64,000 nt of DNA from contig JBGSIA010000183.1 in assembly GCA_041751935.1 (NCBI GenBank), positions 65,561 to 129,560 of the forward strand. The letters are read 5' to 3'. The notes under the pieces were generated by a model. It saw only the letters and a list, made by a program, of their open reading frames with translations, was not told the DNA's origin and did not search any database. This stretch comes from JBBSJZ01 sp041751935. GTDB lineage: Bacteria; Planctomycetota; Planctomycetia; Pirellulales; Pirellulaceae. The translations under genes and the position numbers were made by a program. Positions 1 through 9,423 of the stretch are shown here, one piece after another; the first letter of the stretch is position 1; each line of letters starts with the position of its first letter.

Positions 1-1689
1 GATCATTCCACCGCCTTCGGCGCGGGCTCGCAACTCATCGCTCGCAGCCTGACGTAGTGCGGCGGGCAACGTGGTGTCGGGACTCAAACGATCAAACACC
101 TGTACCGGAGCGGACAAGTCTTCGAGTGGCGCGACTCTCACTTTGACACGCGCGAACATGTGCGTTGCACCCATTTGACGATTGCATTGGCCCGTGACGT
201 CGCTCTTTCCGCCAATGGTTTCCCGATAGTTGACACGGGGCTTGTAAAACTTGACATTCAAACCAAAGTCGCGCGTCAGCCGGTGTTGGATCACTTCCAG
301 GTGCAACTCCCCCATGCCGCTGATCAAGGTCTGGCCAATTTCCTGGTTCTCAACAGCCTTGAACGTCGGATCTTGTCGACGCAGCATATCGAGCGTCTCT
401 TCGAGCTTCTTTCGATCGGCAGTGCTTTCCGGTTCGATCGCCATCGACAACACGGTATCGGCGAATTTAATGCTCGGCAGCTCAATGACGCTCTTGGTAT
501 CACATACCGTGTCGCCAGTAATCGCAAATCGCGGCCCGATGACACAGCAAATATCGCCCGCGGCTACTGATTCCACTTGCCCGTCGCGTTCCTTTTTCGA
601 GGCGTGGATTTGCCACAATTGAGCGATGTTTTCCTTCTTGTCGCGATTGGGACACTGCACGCGAGAGTTCTGTTTGAGTTCGCCGGAGTACACGCGAATC
701 CAATAGTTATCTCCTGTTTTTGCTGGCAGTATTTTGAATACCAGTCCGCAAAACGGCTCTTTCGGATCGGGCTTTCGAACCAAGACTTTATCGCGATTGC
801 TGGGATCAACGCCCTCGACAGGCGGCCGATCCAATGGGCTTGGCAAGTAGTCGCCAACGCCCGTCATCAGCGGTTGGACTCCAATTCCATGCAGTGCCGA
901 ACCACAGAACACAGGTTGGATCGTGCGGTCGATACAGCCCTTTCTCAACGCAGCTAGGATCATCTCGCGCGGAACAGGTTTTTCTTCAATTGCCAACTGC
1001 ATCGCTTCGTCGCTCAATTCATAAACAACTTCAAGAAGTTGTTCTCGCCAAAGAGTCGCTTCATCGATGAACTCCTCCGGCAACTCGGTTTCCTTTACCT
1101 GCTTGCCTTCGGTTTCGGGGTCGAACTCCAGAAGTTTCATATCGACCAAGTCGATCACACCGCGGAACGGATTCTTGACGTGGGGTGGTCCTTGGCCCAC
1201 GGGCAGCTCCACTGCCACCGGACGCCCACCCAACCGCGGCCCAATGTCGTTCAATACAGCTTCGAAATCAGCTCCCTCGCGGTCGAGTTTATTGATGAAC
1301 ACGATCCGCGGAACGCCATATCGATCGGCTTGTCGCCAGACGGTTTCACTTTGTGCCTCGACGCCTTCGCGAGCCGAAAACACGACGACAGCTCCATCAA
1401 GCACTCGCAAACAACGTTCGACTTCGGCAGTAAAGTCAACGTGCCCCGGCGTGTCCAATAGGTTGATGCTGTATTCCTGCCAACGATACTTCACACAGGC
1501 ACTGAAGATGGTGATCCCTCGTTCCTGTTCCTCGGGATCGTCGTCGGTATCCGTCGTACCATGGTCAACTCGACCCACCCGATGCTTTTGCCCGCTCAGA
1601 TACAGCATCCGTTCGGTGACGGTCGTTTTGCCAGCATCGATGTGTGCGATGATGCCAATGTTACGTAATTTTGAGATGTCGGTAGCCAT
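1..1689 (-). CDS. fusA: Translation elongation factor G (EF-G), 3' end outside window
   Basis: GTPase that drives ribosomal translocation in the cytoplasm. Only the first 563 codons are inside the window; the gene runs off the left edge. The ATG at 1689 is followed within 15-23 residues by the P-loop AHIDAGKTT, then the switch I motif QERGITI (about residues 55-61), the switch II motif DTPGHVDF (about 79-86) and the guanine-specificity motif NKLD (about 133). Domains II and III follow, and the visible part reaches domain IV. It stands alone instead of in an rpsL-rpsG-fusA-tuf operon, and its switch I segment (DHGTTDTDDDPEEQERG) differs from the common EF-G1 form. It may therefore be one of several EF-G paralogues; which paralogue is not settled by this sequence. 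No clear Shine-Dalgarno is seen. Confidence 0.95.
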   Translation of the reverse strand, partial: MATDISKLRNIGIIAHIDAGKTTVTERMLYLSGQKHRVGRVDHGTTDTDDDPEEQERGITIFSACVKYRWQEYSINLLDTPGHVDFTAEVERCLRVLDGAVVVFSAREGVEAQSETVWRQADRYGVPRIVFINKLDREGADFEAVLNDIGPRLGGRPVAVELPVGQGPPHVKNPFRGVIDLVDMKLLEFDPETEGKQVKETELPEEFIDEATLWREQLLEVVYELSDEAMQLAIEEKPVPREMILAALRKGCIDRTIQPVFCGSALHGIGVQPLMTGVGDYLPSPLDRPPVEGVDPSNRDKVLVRKPDPKEPFCGLVFKILPAKTGDNYWIRVYSGELKQNSRVQCPNRDKKENIAQLWQIHASKKERDGQVESVAAGDICCVIGPRFAITGDTVCDTKSVIELPSIKFADTVLSMAIEPESTADRKKLEETLDMLRRQDPTFKAVENQEIGQTLISGMGELHLEVIQHRLTRDFGLNVKFYKPRVNYRETIGGKSDVTGQCNRQMGATHMFARVKVRVAPLEDLSAPVQVFDRLSPDTTLPAALRQAASDELRARAEGGGMI

Positions 1690-1824
1690 AGAATCACGGT
1701 CGTCAGAAGATCGCTTGGGGAATTGGCCCCAAAGGTTAACTCAGGTAGCGAAATACCGCGATCCGTCCCCCCAGAGGACTGTGCCAAATCGCGTAGACGA
1801 CAGCAAATTTGCTTGCATTTAGCT

Positions 1825-3792
1825 GTGGCTACTCCGACAATCGGATCTCTGGTGGGTCTCTTGATTCAGCAAACTCCCGCTCCCGTCACCCCACGAGTTA
1901 TTTCGCCTCGGACGGGCGAAGTCGTCCGGCTGACCGACGAGATTGAATTCCACCTCGATCGCGGGCGATATGTTACCGTCAAACTCGAAGGTGACGGCAA
2001 ATCATCCGCGATCGCCCACCTCGCCGTCGTTTTTTCACAAGCGATCGGTGACTGTCGATTGCGACTGGAAGACGGCAGCATCCCACTGGAACCGAGTCAA
2101 CCGTTGGTGACGGTGCGAACGGCAATGGAATCCGATAGCGACATCGTGTTGGTACTGGCCCCATGGGAGCGTGATGACTTTATTGAATACCTGCTGGCTG
2201 AGCATCCACAACAATGCGCCAGCGTCATGCGACGACTCGGTACCGCCAGCGAACATTTCGCGTCCGGCTCGCCATCGGTTTGGCGGCTGATTCTTGATCG
2301 CTTGGCAGCGGACGAAACCAATACCGATATCGAGTCGATCGTCGTTGACGAATTGCACGCGAGAATTAACAACCCCGCTTTGGCCGATGCTATCGCCGAC
2401 CGGTATATCTTTCCTGCAAGCCAACAAGAAGTCGGATTGTTCGGCCACCGTGGAACCGGCGAACCTCACGATTTGCACGTCTACTTCAGTCGTGCGCATT
2501 CTTCGGTGCGACGTTGCCTGCTGCACGCGGACATCCAGGCCGGATTCGCCATGCACCGATTCATACAGCGGTTCCACCGCGGTAACCTGCAAGACGATCG
2601 TTATTTGCTCAGCGGACAGATCCCACGACACCAATTCCCGTTGCTCTTGCAGCGAATCAAACACGAACCCAAATTGGTGTCCAAGCTGCTGTCGCTGTTC
2701 ACCGAGAACCGTGTCCGAGTCACCGCGAACTGTGCCACGCTACTGTCGCTGTGTGATGTTCAATGGCAACCGCGCGGCCCGAAGCTGCAATTGTATGGTG
2801 CGTCGTTTCCTGCGGTGTCCTGGCCCGACATCGACTTGACCGCGGCTGACTTGCGCAATGTTTGCTTGGCCGATGCCGACCTCAGTGGAGCCAAACTGGT
2901 TGACGCGAAACTCGCCAATGCCGACTTCTCACGGTCGAAGCTGACGGGTGCCAGCCTTCGCCCCACGTCGGACCCAGTCGTGGTCGAGGAAAGCGACACC
3001 GACCAACCAAGCTGGAACTCCATGCTCGACCGCCTGCTCCAGCGTCGCAAGAAGCAGGCCGCGGAAACCGACTTACGACCCGTCGCCTTCCGCACTCGGT
3101 TTGATCGCGCGGATCTCAGCAACGCCAACTTATCTAAGCACTGCTTTCGATTCGCTACGTTCCGCAGCGCCAATTTGCAGCACACAAACGCGAAACAAGC
3201 CGACTTCGATCACGCTGATTTCACCGATGCGGACCTAACTCACGCGAACTTTTTCGCAGCTTCGTTTACGGACACACATTTGTTCGGGGCAACGATCGAT
3301 CACGCCGACTTCAGCCGCTTGTGTTGTTCGCTCGGTATGAACTGTGAAGACATGCAAGCCGAGGGTGTCGATTTTTCAAACGCGAAAATGGTGGGCTCGA
3401 TCTGGACTGAATCCAATTTGGCTCGCTGCAACTTCAGCGGAGCCTATTTGCGCGGCGCGCGGATGGCCTTGATCGATTGGGAGTACTGTGACCTGAGAAA
3501 CGCGGATCTGCGCGGCTGTACGTTTCACATGGGCTCGACTCGTTGTGGGTTGGTCGCCAGCCCGTATCCGTCACACGGCACTCGCACTGGCTTTTATACC
3601 GATGATTACGATGACCAATACTTCAAGACACCCGAGATGATCCGTAAAGCGAGTCTGTACGGCGCCGACCTTCGCGGAGCGCGAATCAGGGGTGTCGACT
3701 TCTATCTCATCGATCTTCGACAAGCCAAATTCGACGCGTCCCAGAAACAACAACTTGTCGCCACCGGCGCAATCCTCGACGAGCCGCGATAA
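1825..3792 (+). CDS. Pentapeptide-repeat protein
   Basis: Large protein (about 655 residues) whose C-terminal half, from about genome position 2840 to 3780, is built of A(D/N)LxX pentapeptide repeats such as ADLRN, ADLSG, AKLVD, ANADF and ADLTH, which fold as a right-handed quadrilateral beta-helix. The repeats are broken by two non-repeat insertions (around 2960-3090 and 3540-3650). The N-terminal half of about 340 residues matches no family I recognise and includes an acidic stretch around WERDDFIEYLL. No signal peptide is seen. The frame is open from a TTG at 1723, but there is no ATG near the N-terminus and the first 34 codons encode an Arg/Ser/Pro-rich segment across the fusA divergent intergenic region. 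The GTG at 1825 is therefore preferred; a TTG at 1813 is equally possible. Function is unknown. Confidence 0.8.
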   Translation: MATPTIGSLVGLLIQQTPAPVTPRVISPRTGEVVRLTDEIEFHLDRGRYVTVKLEGDGKSSAIAHLAVVFSQAIGDCRLRLEDGSIPLEPSQPLVTVRTAMESDSDIVLVLAPWERDDFIEYLLAEHPQQCASVMRRLGTASEHFASGSPSVWRLILDRLAADETNTDIESIVVDELHARINNPALADAIADRYIFPASQQEVGLFGHRGTGEPHDLHVYFSRAHSSVRRCLLHADIQAGFAMHRFIQRFHRGNLQDDRYLLSGQIPRHQFPLLLQRIKHEPKLVSKLLSLFTENRVRVTANCATLLSLCDVQWQPRGPKLQLYGASFPAVSWPDIDLTAADLRNVCLADADLSGAKLVDAKLANADFSRSKLTGASLRPTSDPVVVEESDTDQPSWNSMLDRLLQRRKKQAAETDLRPVAFRTRFDRADLSNANLSKHCFRFATFRSANLQHTNAKQADFDHADFTDADLTHANFFAASFTDTHLFGATIDHADFSRLCCSLGMNCEDMQAEGVDFSNAKMVGSIWTESNLARCNFSGAYLRGARMALIDWEYCDLRNADLRGCTFHMGSTRCGLVASPYPSHGTRTGFYTDDYDDQYFKTPEMIRKASLYGADLRGARIRGVDFYLIDLRQAKFDASQKQQLVATGAILDEPR

Positions 3793-3825
3793 GGTGCGGA
3801 GCTGTTGATTGCGTACCATGTAGGA

Positions 3826-4512
3826 CTAAGTGGTGGGCTCCGTTTCTACAGCATCGGGACCATCGAGTACACTGAACAGTTCAGCAAGCGAAATCGACAA
3901 GCCGCTTAGAACGATGCCGCCATCGAGCGTTTGGTTGTCAAGCAAAACGACGTACTGGGTCGGCGTCGTGAACACAGCCACGCTGCGACGCAAGGGATCC
4001 ACCATCCAGACAAGCCGCCCGCCCGCCTGGAAGTACTCGCGTCGTTTGCGTGCCATCTCAGCACGAGTATTGCCTGGACTCAGTACTTCGACGACCAATT
4101 CCGGGGCGATCAGCGGGTAGGCTTCCGTGGGCAATTGGCGCCCAGGCAATCGATCCCAAGAAATGTACGCGACATCCGGGCCGCGAACCAGCGAGGGGAA
4201 CAATTGAACAAAGCCGACCGGCCCCGAGACGACGCCAAATTTTCGTTGGCGAACAAAGCTGCTGAGCAGTTCGATTAAGATCGACGCAATCAACGATTCT
4301 CTAAACCCCATCGCCTTCTCCACGAGCAGCCCGTCGACGAGTTCACAGCTTACGCCCTCGGCGTGAGCCCGGGCGAGATCCTCAATACCTTGCAGTGATG
4401 TCGATCTGAGCCGCTGCGGCGAGATCCCGCCCAGGTCAGTCAGCACATCGGAAAGGGTCAGCGTCAACGATGCATTCGCAGGACCAGCGGCGAGAATGGT
4501 AGTGTTTGGCAT
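3826..4512 (-). CDS. Uma2-family (DUF820) PD-(D/E)XK nuclease-like protein
   Basis: 228 residues, normal for the Uma2 family. The restriction-endonuclease-like core is visible: a glutamate-rich opening (CELVDGLLVEK, about residues 56-66), then GPDVAYIS (about 113-120), then PELVVEVLSPGNT (about 138-150), and EYFQAGGRLVWMVDP (about 159-173). These match the family pattern in which Asp and Glu of the GPDV and ELVVEV strands sit in the active site. Proteins of this type are abundant in cyanobacteria and planctomycetes, and their substrate is generally unknown. It is convergent with the pentapeptide-repeat gene (33 bp between stops). The family assignment is firm, the biological role open. Confidence 0.9.
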   Translation of the reverse strand: MPNTTILAAGPANASLTLTLSDVLTDLGGISPQRLRSTSLQGIEDLARAHAEGVSCELVDGLLVEKAMGFRESLIASILIELLSSFVRQRKFGVVSGPVGFVQLFPSLVRGPDVAYISWDRLPGRQLPTEAYPLIAPELVVEVLSPGNTRAEMARKRREYFQAGGRLVWMVDPLRRSVAVFTTPTQYVVLLDNQTLDGGIVLSGLSISLAELFSVLDGPDAVETEPTT

Positions 4513-4548
4513 GGTATCATTCTACATGAAATGTCACCAAGTATCGTG

Positions 4549-4585
4549 CGGGAAAAAAGTGTCCGACCCCTTTTGCCGGAACCGG
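4549..4585. repeat. Possible REP-like fragment, GTCCGACCCCTTTT core
   Basis: This lies in the 205-bp gap between the Uma2 gene and the esterase gene. A short A-run (GGGAAAAAAGTG) is followed by GTCCGACCCCTTTT and a near-palindrome CCGGAACCGG. The core resembles the arm GGGTCAGACCCCTTTTCGGA at 28359-28378, so it may be a degenerate copy of the same interspersed element. A 69-codon open frame over the gap (4531-4740) has no ribosome-binding site and overlaps the esterase 3' end, so no gene is called here. Confidence 0.4.
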
Positions 4586-4717
4586 CCTGCATTACCAATG
4601 GCGGCACTCATTTCCCGCTCGATGCTTTGCACGTCATCGTCACCCTGCTCGTTGTATTGGTCTCTCCGCGAGTAGGACGTCTAAACTCTACCTCGAGTTC
4701 CACAGTGATCAACGCTA

Positions 4718-6736
4718 TTACTGGCCATCGTTTTTATTGATGGTGAATCGCTGGACTCGGTTGGTCGCCAGTTGCTGGATATCCGACATCGTTGAATATC
4801 GGCTGATGTTGAGCAGATCCGGCGCCCCGCGATGCTCTTGCGGCAAATCCGTCAGCGTCAAGTTGCGGATCGGCGACGAATACAACGACGCGAACAAACT
4901 CCATGCCGCAGCATCGCCAGCGCCGGACAGGTCGAAGGGTAACACTTTCATTTCATCCTGATGCCGTAAACACTCAATAGCTCGGCAAACATCAAAGACT
5001 TGCATCGCGGCAACCGTTTGACCTAACAGCATGAATCGGCGACGAATGTGAGTTCGCTCTTTCGTATCACGGGTCCACTCGGTCGGTCCCACGCCCCGCG
5101 GAACAATGTAGGCAATCAATCGGTCCCGCGAGTTCTCGTGGATTGACTTCCAGGTATCGTGATCACTGGATTGACGACTTAAGAAATTGGGGGCTGCGAT
5201 CGCCAGCCCCCTGGTCACACGCTCCCACTCGGGTTGGGCCAACACAATCATCGACAACGACTTCGCGTCGGTGGTTGTTGATGGTCCCACAAGATAGACC
5301 GACAACCGATACGGCGACTGGCTCGTGTATTGCAGCACGCGGATTGAACGATCACTCTGCGTCGATTCAGCGACGGTTTGGACATTCATCGGCTCGACCG
5401 CGTCACCGCTGGGCCAACCGCGAAACACTTTCTCGCTGAGCGTTTTCATCAGCACAGCATCTGAATCAAGATCGGTGTCCGTTGACGATCGTTGTTTAGC
5501 CTCAGGAACAAATGATTCGTCAATCGTCGTGACACGCTCGTCGCTGGGGATTTGTTCAAACACCTTCAATAGCGATTTTTCAAAGAAGGGTGTGGCCTGT
5601 GTGGTGACTAGTGAAGTATCGTCCTTGAGAAATCGATTGAACCAGCGAAAAGCAGAAATGCGCAAGTCTTGGGTGTCGTGATGCGGGCCTTCGGTGATGT
5701 TCAGTCCAAGTTTGTCCGATGCTTGATAGAGTCCATAAATGTGGCGGACTTTCGTATGAACATCCACAACGCCATCTAACGGGAAAATGGAATCTTTGTC
5801 GGTATTGGAAATCAGCAACGGTCTCGGTGCGACCATGGCGGCGACCAGCGCGTAGTCCCAGCGGTACGTGTTCACCATGAACATGCAGTCGCAATGGCCC
5901 TCCACACAACCATCCACCACATGATTCTTGAGATTCGTGATTCCGGCAACAGGAACAACCACTTTCACACGCTCGTCAATCGCCGCCGTCCACCAAGAGT
6001 AGGCGCCTCCGCCGCTACGTCCGGTCATGCCAATTCGCTCGCCATCAACTTCCGAGCGAGACTGAAGGTAGTCCAATGCACGCACACAGTTCCAAGCCTC
6101 GACACCTGCCGGCGTGTAACCGCGACAGTTCCACCACCAACGGCCTTGCGAGTATGTGCCATGATGCACGCCTTCGATCTCACCGAGCTGGATCGTATCT
6201 ACCACCAGACAGACGTAGCCGTTGCGAGCGAACCATGCGCCATGATGTTGATAGTGCGTCTTGTTTCCCAGACTCACTCCGTCTTCCTTCACTCGCGCAT
6301 GACCGCAAACGTACAAAATCGCCGGCAGCGGGCCATCTTGAACTGTAGGACGGTACAGATTCGCGGTCACATACAATCCCGGCAGCGATTGGAAATGCAA
6401 CCGCTCGACGACAATCCCGTCGCCCTGGACCGTGCCCACAACCTCAGGATGTAGCGTTGTCTTTTCCGGCAGCGGGTCCAGTCCGAGCATCTCTAGCAGT
6501 TGACGGTTATACTCATCACGAAGTGACTGCCAATCGTCAAGCGTTGAAATTTCGGCAAAGGCGACATTGCTAAGTTGCTCAGTTTGCAATCGGAAATAGT
6601 CGCGTACAAGCGAGTCGCCGACCGATGTGCTCGTCGGCTCGATGGCAAGTGCGTTTTCGCTTAACGAAAAAAACTTGAAGTCCAAAACGCAACCAAGCAT
6701 CATCATCAAGGTGATCCACAATCGAAATTTCATCAT
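4718..6736 (-). CDS. Exported alpha/beta hydrolase, acetyl-xylan-esterase-like
   Basis: 672 residues. A hydrophobic N-terminus (residues 1-31) looks like a signal peptide, so the enzyme probably acts outside the cytoplasm. The alpha/beta-hydrolase core carries the nucleophile elbow GRSGGG (Ser at about residue 241), an acid candidate in NTDKDSIFPL (Asp 313 or 315) and a catalytic His in GPHHDTQDL (about 352). This layout fits the AXE1/dienelactone-hydrolase-like esterases that planctomycetes use to deacetylate algal or plant polysaccharides; the true substrate cannot be read from sequence. The C-terminal 300 residues form a second, poorer alpha/beta-hydrolase-like region without an obvious nucleophile. 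The start is ATG 6736 or the adjacent ATG 6733. The phosphatase-like gene lies 33 bp upstream on the same strand, so the two may be co-transcribed. Confidence 0.88.
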   Translation of the reverse strand: MMKFRLWITLMMMLGCVLDFKFFSLSENALAIEPTSTSVGDSLVRDYFRLQTEQLSNVAFAEISTLDDWQSLRDEYNRQLLEMLGLDPLPEKTTLHPEVVGTVQGDGIVVERLHFQSLPGLYVTANLYRPTVQDGPLPAILYVCGHARVKEDGVSLGNKTHYQHHGAWFARNGYVCLVVDTIQLGEIEGVHHGTYSQGRWWWNCRGYTPAGVEAWNCVRALDYLQSRSEVDGERIGMTGRSGGGAYSWWTAAIDERVKVVVPVAGITNLKNHVVDGCVEGHCDCMFMVNTYRWDYALVAAMVAPRPLLISNTDKDSIFPLDGVVDVHTKVRHIYGLYQASDKLGLNITEGPHHDTQDLRISAFRWFNRFLKDDTSLVTTQATPFFEKSLLKVFEQIPSDERVTTIDESFVPEAKQRSSTDTDLDSDAVLMKTLSEKVFRGWPSGDAVEPMNVQTVAESTQSDRSIRVLQYTSQSPYRLSVYLVGPSTTTDAKSLSMIVLAQPEWERVTRGLAIAAPNFLSRQSSDHDTWKSIHENSRDRLIAYIVPRGVGPTEWTRDTKERTHIRRRFMLLGQTVAAMQVFDVCRAIECLRHQDEMKVLPFDLSGAGDAAAWSLFASLYSSPIRNLTLTDLPQEHRGAPDLLNISRYSTMSDIQQLATNRVQRFTINKNDGQ

Positions 6737-6769
6737 TGATTCTCACTGCAAGAAAACTCGGCCATACTC

Positions 6770-7948
6770 TCAGGGGACGACTACCTTCGCCGGAATGGAT
6801 TGCGTCAATGGTGGCGCAGCCTGCGGCTGGTCTTTCAATAAATCGTATCCCACACAGGCGGCAACCGTGGCGGCAATTTGAGATTGGGTCACCTGTTTGT
6901 CGCTTTGTTTTTGATGCTGGATGCCAGGGCCAAGCATCGCGACCCAAATGGCGTTACAGCCAGGAATCGTTTTACTATGCGACTTCCATTGCTCTCGCCC
7001 GTCGCCACGACCATGATCGGTCGTCACAATCAGCGTCGTGCTGTCACGATACTGGGGCGAATTTTGTATGGTCTGCCAGAGTTCACGGAGGTATTCGTCA
7101 TTGCGCCGCGCAGCATCCAGGTACAAATCGTACCTCCCTTCGTGCGCCCAATCATCGGTCTCGCCCAGTGAGACGTACAGAACACGAGGCCGGTTGTGCT
7201 GGAGAACGCTTTGAGCAGCACGAAATGTAAAGTAGTCGTAGCGAACATTCGGCCACAGACGCGGTATCTGATCGGCAAGTGCATCCAATTGTCGTAGCTC
7301 GCCATTGTGATTTTCATCAACAAGGTTCGCGATTGAATGCCAACCTGCGTTGACGGGAATTCCGCTTCGCCGATCGTTGATGATAAAGGGAAACACGTCC
7401 CAGGAGCAAATGGCCGCAACTCGTCCCGCGAACTCGGGGCGACGATGCAACCATTCCAAAACAGTAACGTTATTGTTGTATTCCTTGGCGTTGGAATCGA
7501 TACGTGGGTCAGCAAACCCGCACAAAATTTCCGAATAACCGGGATAAGAAAAATGCTGTTCGTTGGTAACTTTCGCCGAACAATTGTCCGCAGGATTTCC
7601 GAACATCACGCCTTGGCGTGCGATCTCTGACCACAGAAACGGCATCAACGCTTCACGTCGGGCCTGGGCGGTGGGTCGCAGGAACCGCTCGCTCGTCGCG
7701 GCCACATCTTTTACGCCACCGCCGTCGTCGACCAGTCGCTCATCGGCACCGCTGAACACTTCCTGCCAACGCAAACCGTCAAGCGTGACAAGCAGAACGT
7801 TTCGCTGGGCATGTGTTGACTGCTCGGCAACTGTTTCTGCGGTAATCGTGTGGTTCGTAAGCTCCTCCTCAGCCACAAGGCTCGAAGCAATAAGGCTCGA
7901 AGCAAAGACGACGAGTGACGCAAGTAAGTTCGAAAGCTTGTTTGCCAT
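6770..7948 (-). CDS. Exported alkaline-phosphatase-superfamily hydrolase
   Basis: 392 residues from the chosen ATG at 7948, which has GGGA about eight bases upstream and opens straight into a signal peptide (MANKLSNLLASLVVFASSLI...). A GTG 14 codons further upstream is less likely. Metal-binding and active-site landmarks of the alkaline phosphatase/nucleotide pyrophosphatase fold are present: LLVTLDGLRWQEVF near the N-terminus, HFSYPGYSEILCG as the nucleophile region, GETDDWAHEGRYDLY in the middle and TTDHGRG toward the end. The superfamily hydrolyses phosphomono- or diesters or sulfate esters; which substrate applies here is not clear. It shares a strand and a short gap with the downstream esterase, suggesting a joint degradative role. 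Confidence 0.85.
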   Translation of the reverse strand: MANKLSNLLASLVVFASSLIASSLVAEEELTNHTITAETVAEQSTHAQRNVLLVTLDGLRWQEVFSGADERLVDDGGGVKDVAATSERFLRPTAQARREALMPFLWSEIARQGVMFGNPADNCSAKVTNEQHFSYPGYSEILCGFADPRIDSNAKEYNNNVTVLEWLHRRPEFAGRVAAICSWDVFPFIINDRRSGIPVNAGWHSIANLVDENHNGELRQLDALADQIPRLWPNVRYDYFTFRAAQSVLQHNRPRVLYVSLGETDDWAHEGRYDLYLDAARRNDEYLRELWQTIQNSPQYRDSTTLIVTTDHGRGDGREQWKSHSKTIPGCNAIWVAMLGPGIQHQKQSDKQVTQSQIAATVAACVGYDLLKDQPQAAPPLTQSIPAKVVVP

Positions 7949-8141
7949 CACTAATTTCCCATATGGCCTGTCCGTTCCAACGCTTGTCACACGTTGCCAT
8001 GTTAATCAAGTTAGCGTAAACGCGTGCTGTTGGTGCTCAACAGCAGGGTGTCGCGAAGAATTTCTCGTATTCACTCGCACTCGCCGGTGTCACGGTGATG
8101 CTTGATCACAGTACGGCAGCGAAAGATGCTGTTCACGGAAA

Positions 8142-9401
8142 TTATCGATCCGCTTGACGAAACTCACCGGCCGAGAGTTCCGCCAGAGACCGCAGGAATT
8201 GCTCGGTACCGCCATCCACCGCGATTCCAATGGTGTTAAAGTTCAGATGCCTGAACCGATTGCGATGCACGATGTCCGCAATGATTGCCGGCGGTGCGAC
8301 AATATCGCCCATCGTCGGGCGTCCGTCAGTCAACAAGAAAACTGCTTCGAGATCATCGTCGAACTCCAACGAGTTTTTCAGTGCACCGTAGGTATTTGTG
8401 CGCGAAGCGGCATCCAATCGCGAGACGAAAACAATCGCTTGTCGTTTGTTCTCGTCATTGGCTGGCATCAACTCCTGACGCCAGTTTCGGACGGAGTCGG
8501 AATAAAACATAATGGCAAATTCCGCGTCCGGCGGAAGTTGCTCGATGGCAGCGATCAACTCACGTTTTGCACGTTCAAGGCGTGACACGCCATAAACGGT
8601 CTCGTTCATACTTCCGGAATGATCGATGATGAACATCATTCGCTTGGCATGAATGTCGATGCCGTAGTATTGCCGCTGGGGCATTAGTCGCATTCGTGCT
8701 TTTGACTCAGAGTCAAAACTCGCAGGCGTTAGCACGAGCTTGGGTGCTTGTGTCTTTTGCCACGCAGCATACCGTTGGTCGTCGCCATCAAAGTAGCCTT
8801 CGGTTACCTGGGACAACAAACGCTCGATTTCAAAGTGGAGTTGACCATCCAGGCCAGCTTTTAGCTGATCCAAGAACTCGACGGCGTCGGCATGCTGCAA
8901 TTGTGCCATCGCACGAACGAGGTTAAAGCGAAAACCATAACTAGACTGGAACTCAGGCCGATCGACTTGGCGCTTAAGGAATTCGACAGCCCCGTCGTAG
9001 TCGTATTTGCCGAGTGCATCCGCAGCTACCATCGCGATGCCGGAGTGATTCGCATCAAGAAGTTCCACCAGCGCAGATTCAGACTCCGGCTGCCGGAACG
9101 ATCCGATCGTGTACAAGAGTTCCACCGTGCTTGGCCAAACGACATTCTCCGCGGTTGTATGCTCAGCAATAAAATTTGCCGCATGGATTAAATCGTCAAT
9201 GACGCCGGGTGTTTGCTGAGTTGTCCGCTGTGCAAGTGCGAGTGCCTGTAGGCGAACTATTTCGTTGTTCCCAATCAATTGCCGATATAGTTTGCTGCCC
9301 GGCTCTCGGGCTGTACTGTTTACCGGCAAGCAAACCGTTACCGACAGGCAAACCGAGACAGCGAGTAAACCACTCGTGAATAGAAACCGCATGCCTTTCA
9401 T
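8142..9401 (-). CDS. Exported HEAT-repeat and von Willebrand factor A protein
   Basis: 419 residues with an N-terminal signal peptide (residues 1-31). Residues about 40-200 are helical, HEAT-like repeats (for example MVAADALGKYDYDGAVEFL). Residues about 253-419 form a von Willebrand A domain with the metal-ion-dependent adhesion motif DHSGSM at 260-265, the conserved Thr region TNTYGAL and LLTDGRPTMGD. This MIDAS geometry binds a divalent cation and usually mediates protein-protein contact. The stop lies 193 bp upstream of the phosphatase gene, and the protease gene is 22 bp upstream on the same strand, so aroC, protease and this gene likely form one transcript. Partner unknown. Confidence 0.85.
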   Translation of the reverse strand: MKGMRFLFTSGLLAVSVCLSVTVCLPVNSTAREPGSKLYRQLIGNNEIVRLQALALAQRTTQQTPGVIDDLIHAANFIAEHTTAENVVWPSTVELLYTIGSFRQPESESALVELLDANHSGIAMVAADALGKYDYDGAVEFLKRQVDRPEFQSSYGFRFNLVRAMAQLQHADAVEFLDQLKAGLDGQLHFEIERLLSQVTEGYFDGDDQRYAAWQKTQAPKLVLTPASFDSESKARMRLMPQRQYYGIDIHAKRMMFIIDHSGSMNETVYGVSRLERAKRELIAAIEQLPPDAEFAIMFYSDSVRNWRQELMPANDENKRQAIVFVSRLDAASRTNTYGALKNSLEFDDDLEAVFLLTDGRPTMGDIVAPPAIIADIVHRNRFRHLNFNTIGIAVDGGTEQFLRSLAELSAGEFRQADR

Positions 9402-9423
9402 AAGGACGTCCCCTACCTGGGAA

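Noticed and set aside
2035..2664. 209-codon minus-strand open frame
   Set aside because: It lies fully antisense to the pentapeptide-repeat gene and has no recognisable domain.
4531..4740. 69-codon plus-strand open frame in the gap after the Uma2 gene
   Set aside because: It covers the repeat fragment, has no ribosome-binding site and runs into the esterase 3' end.
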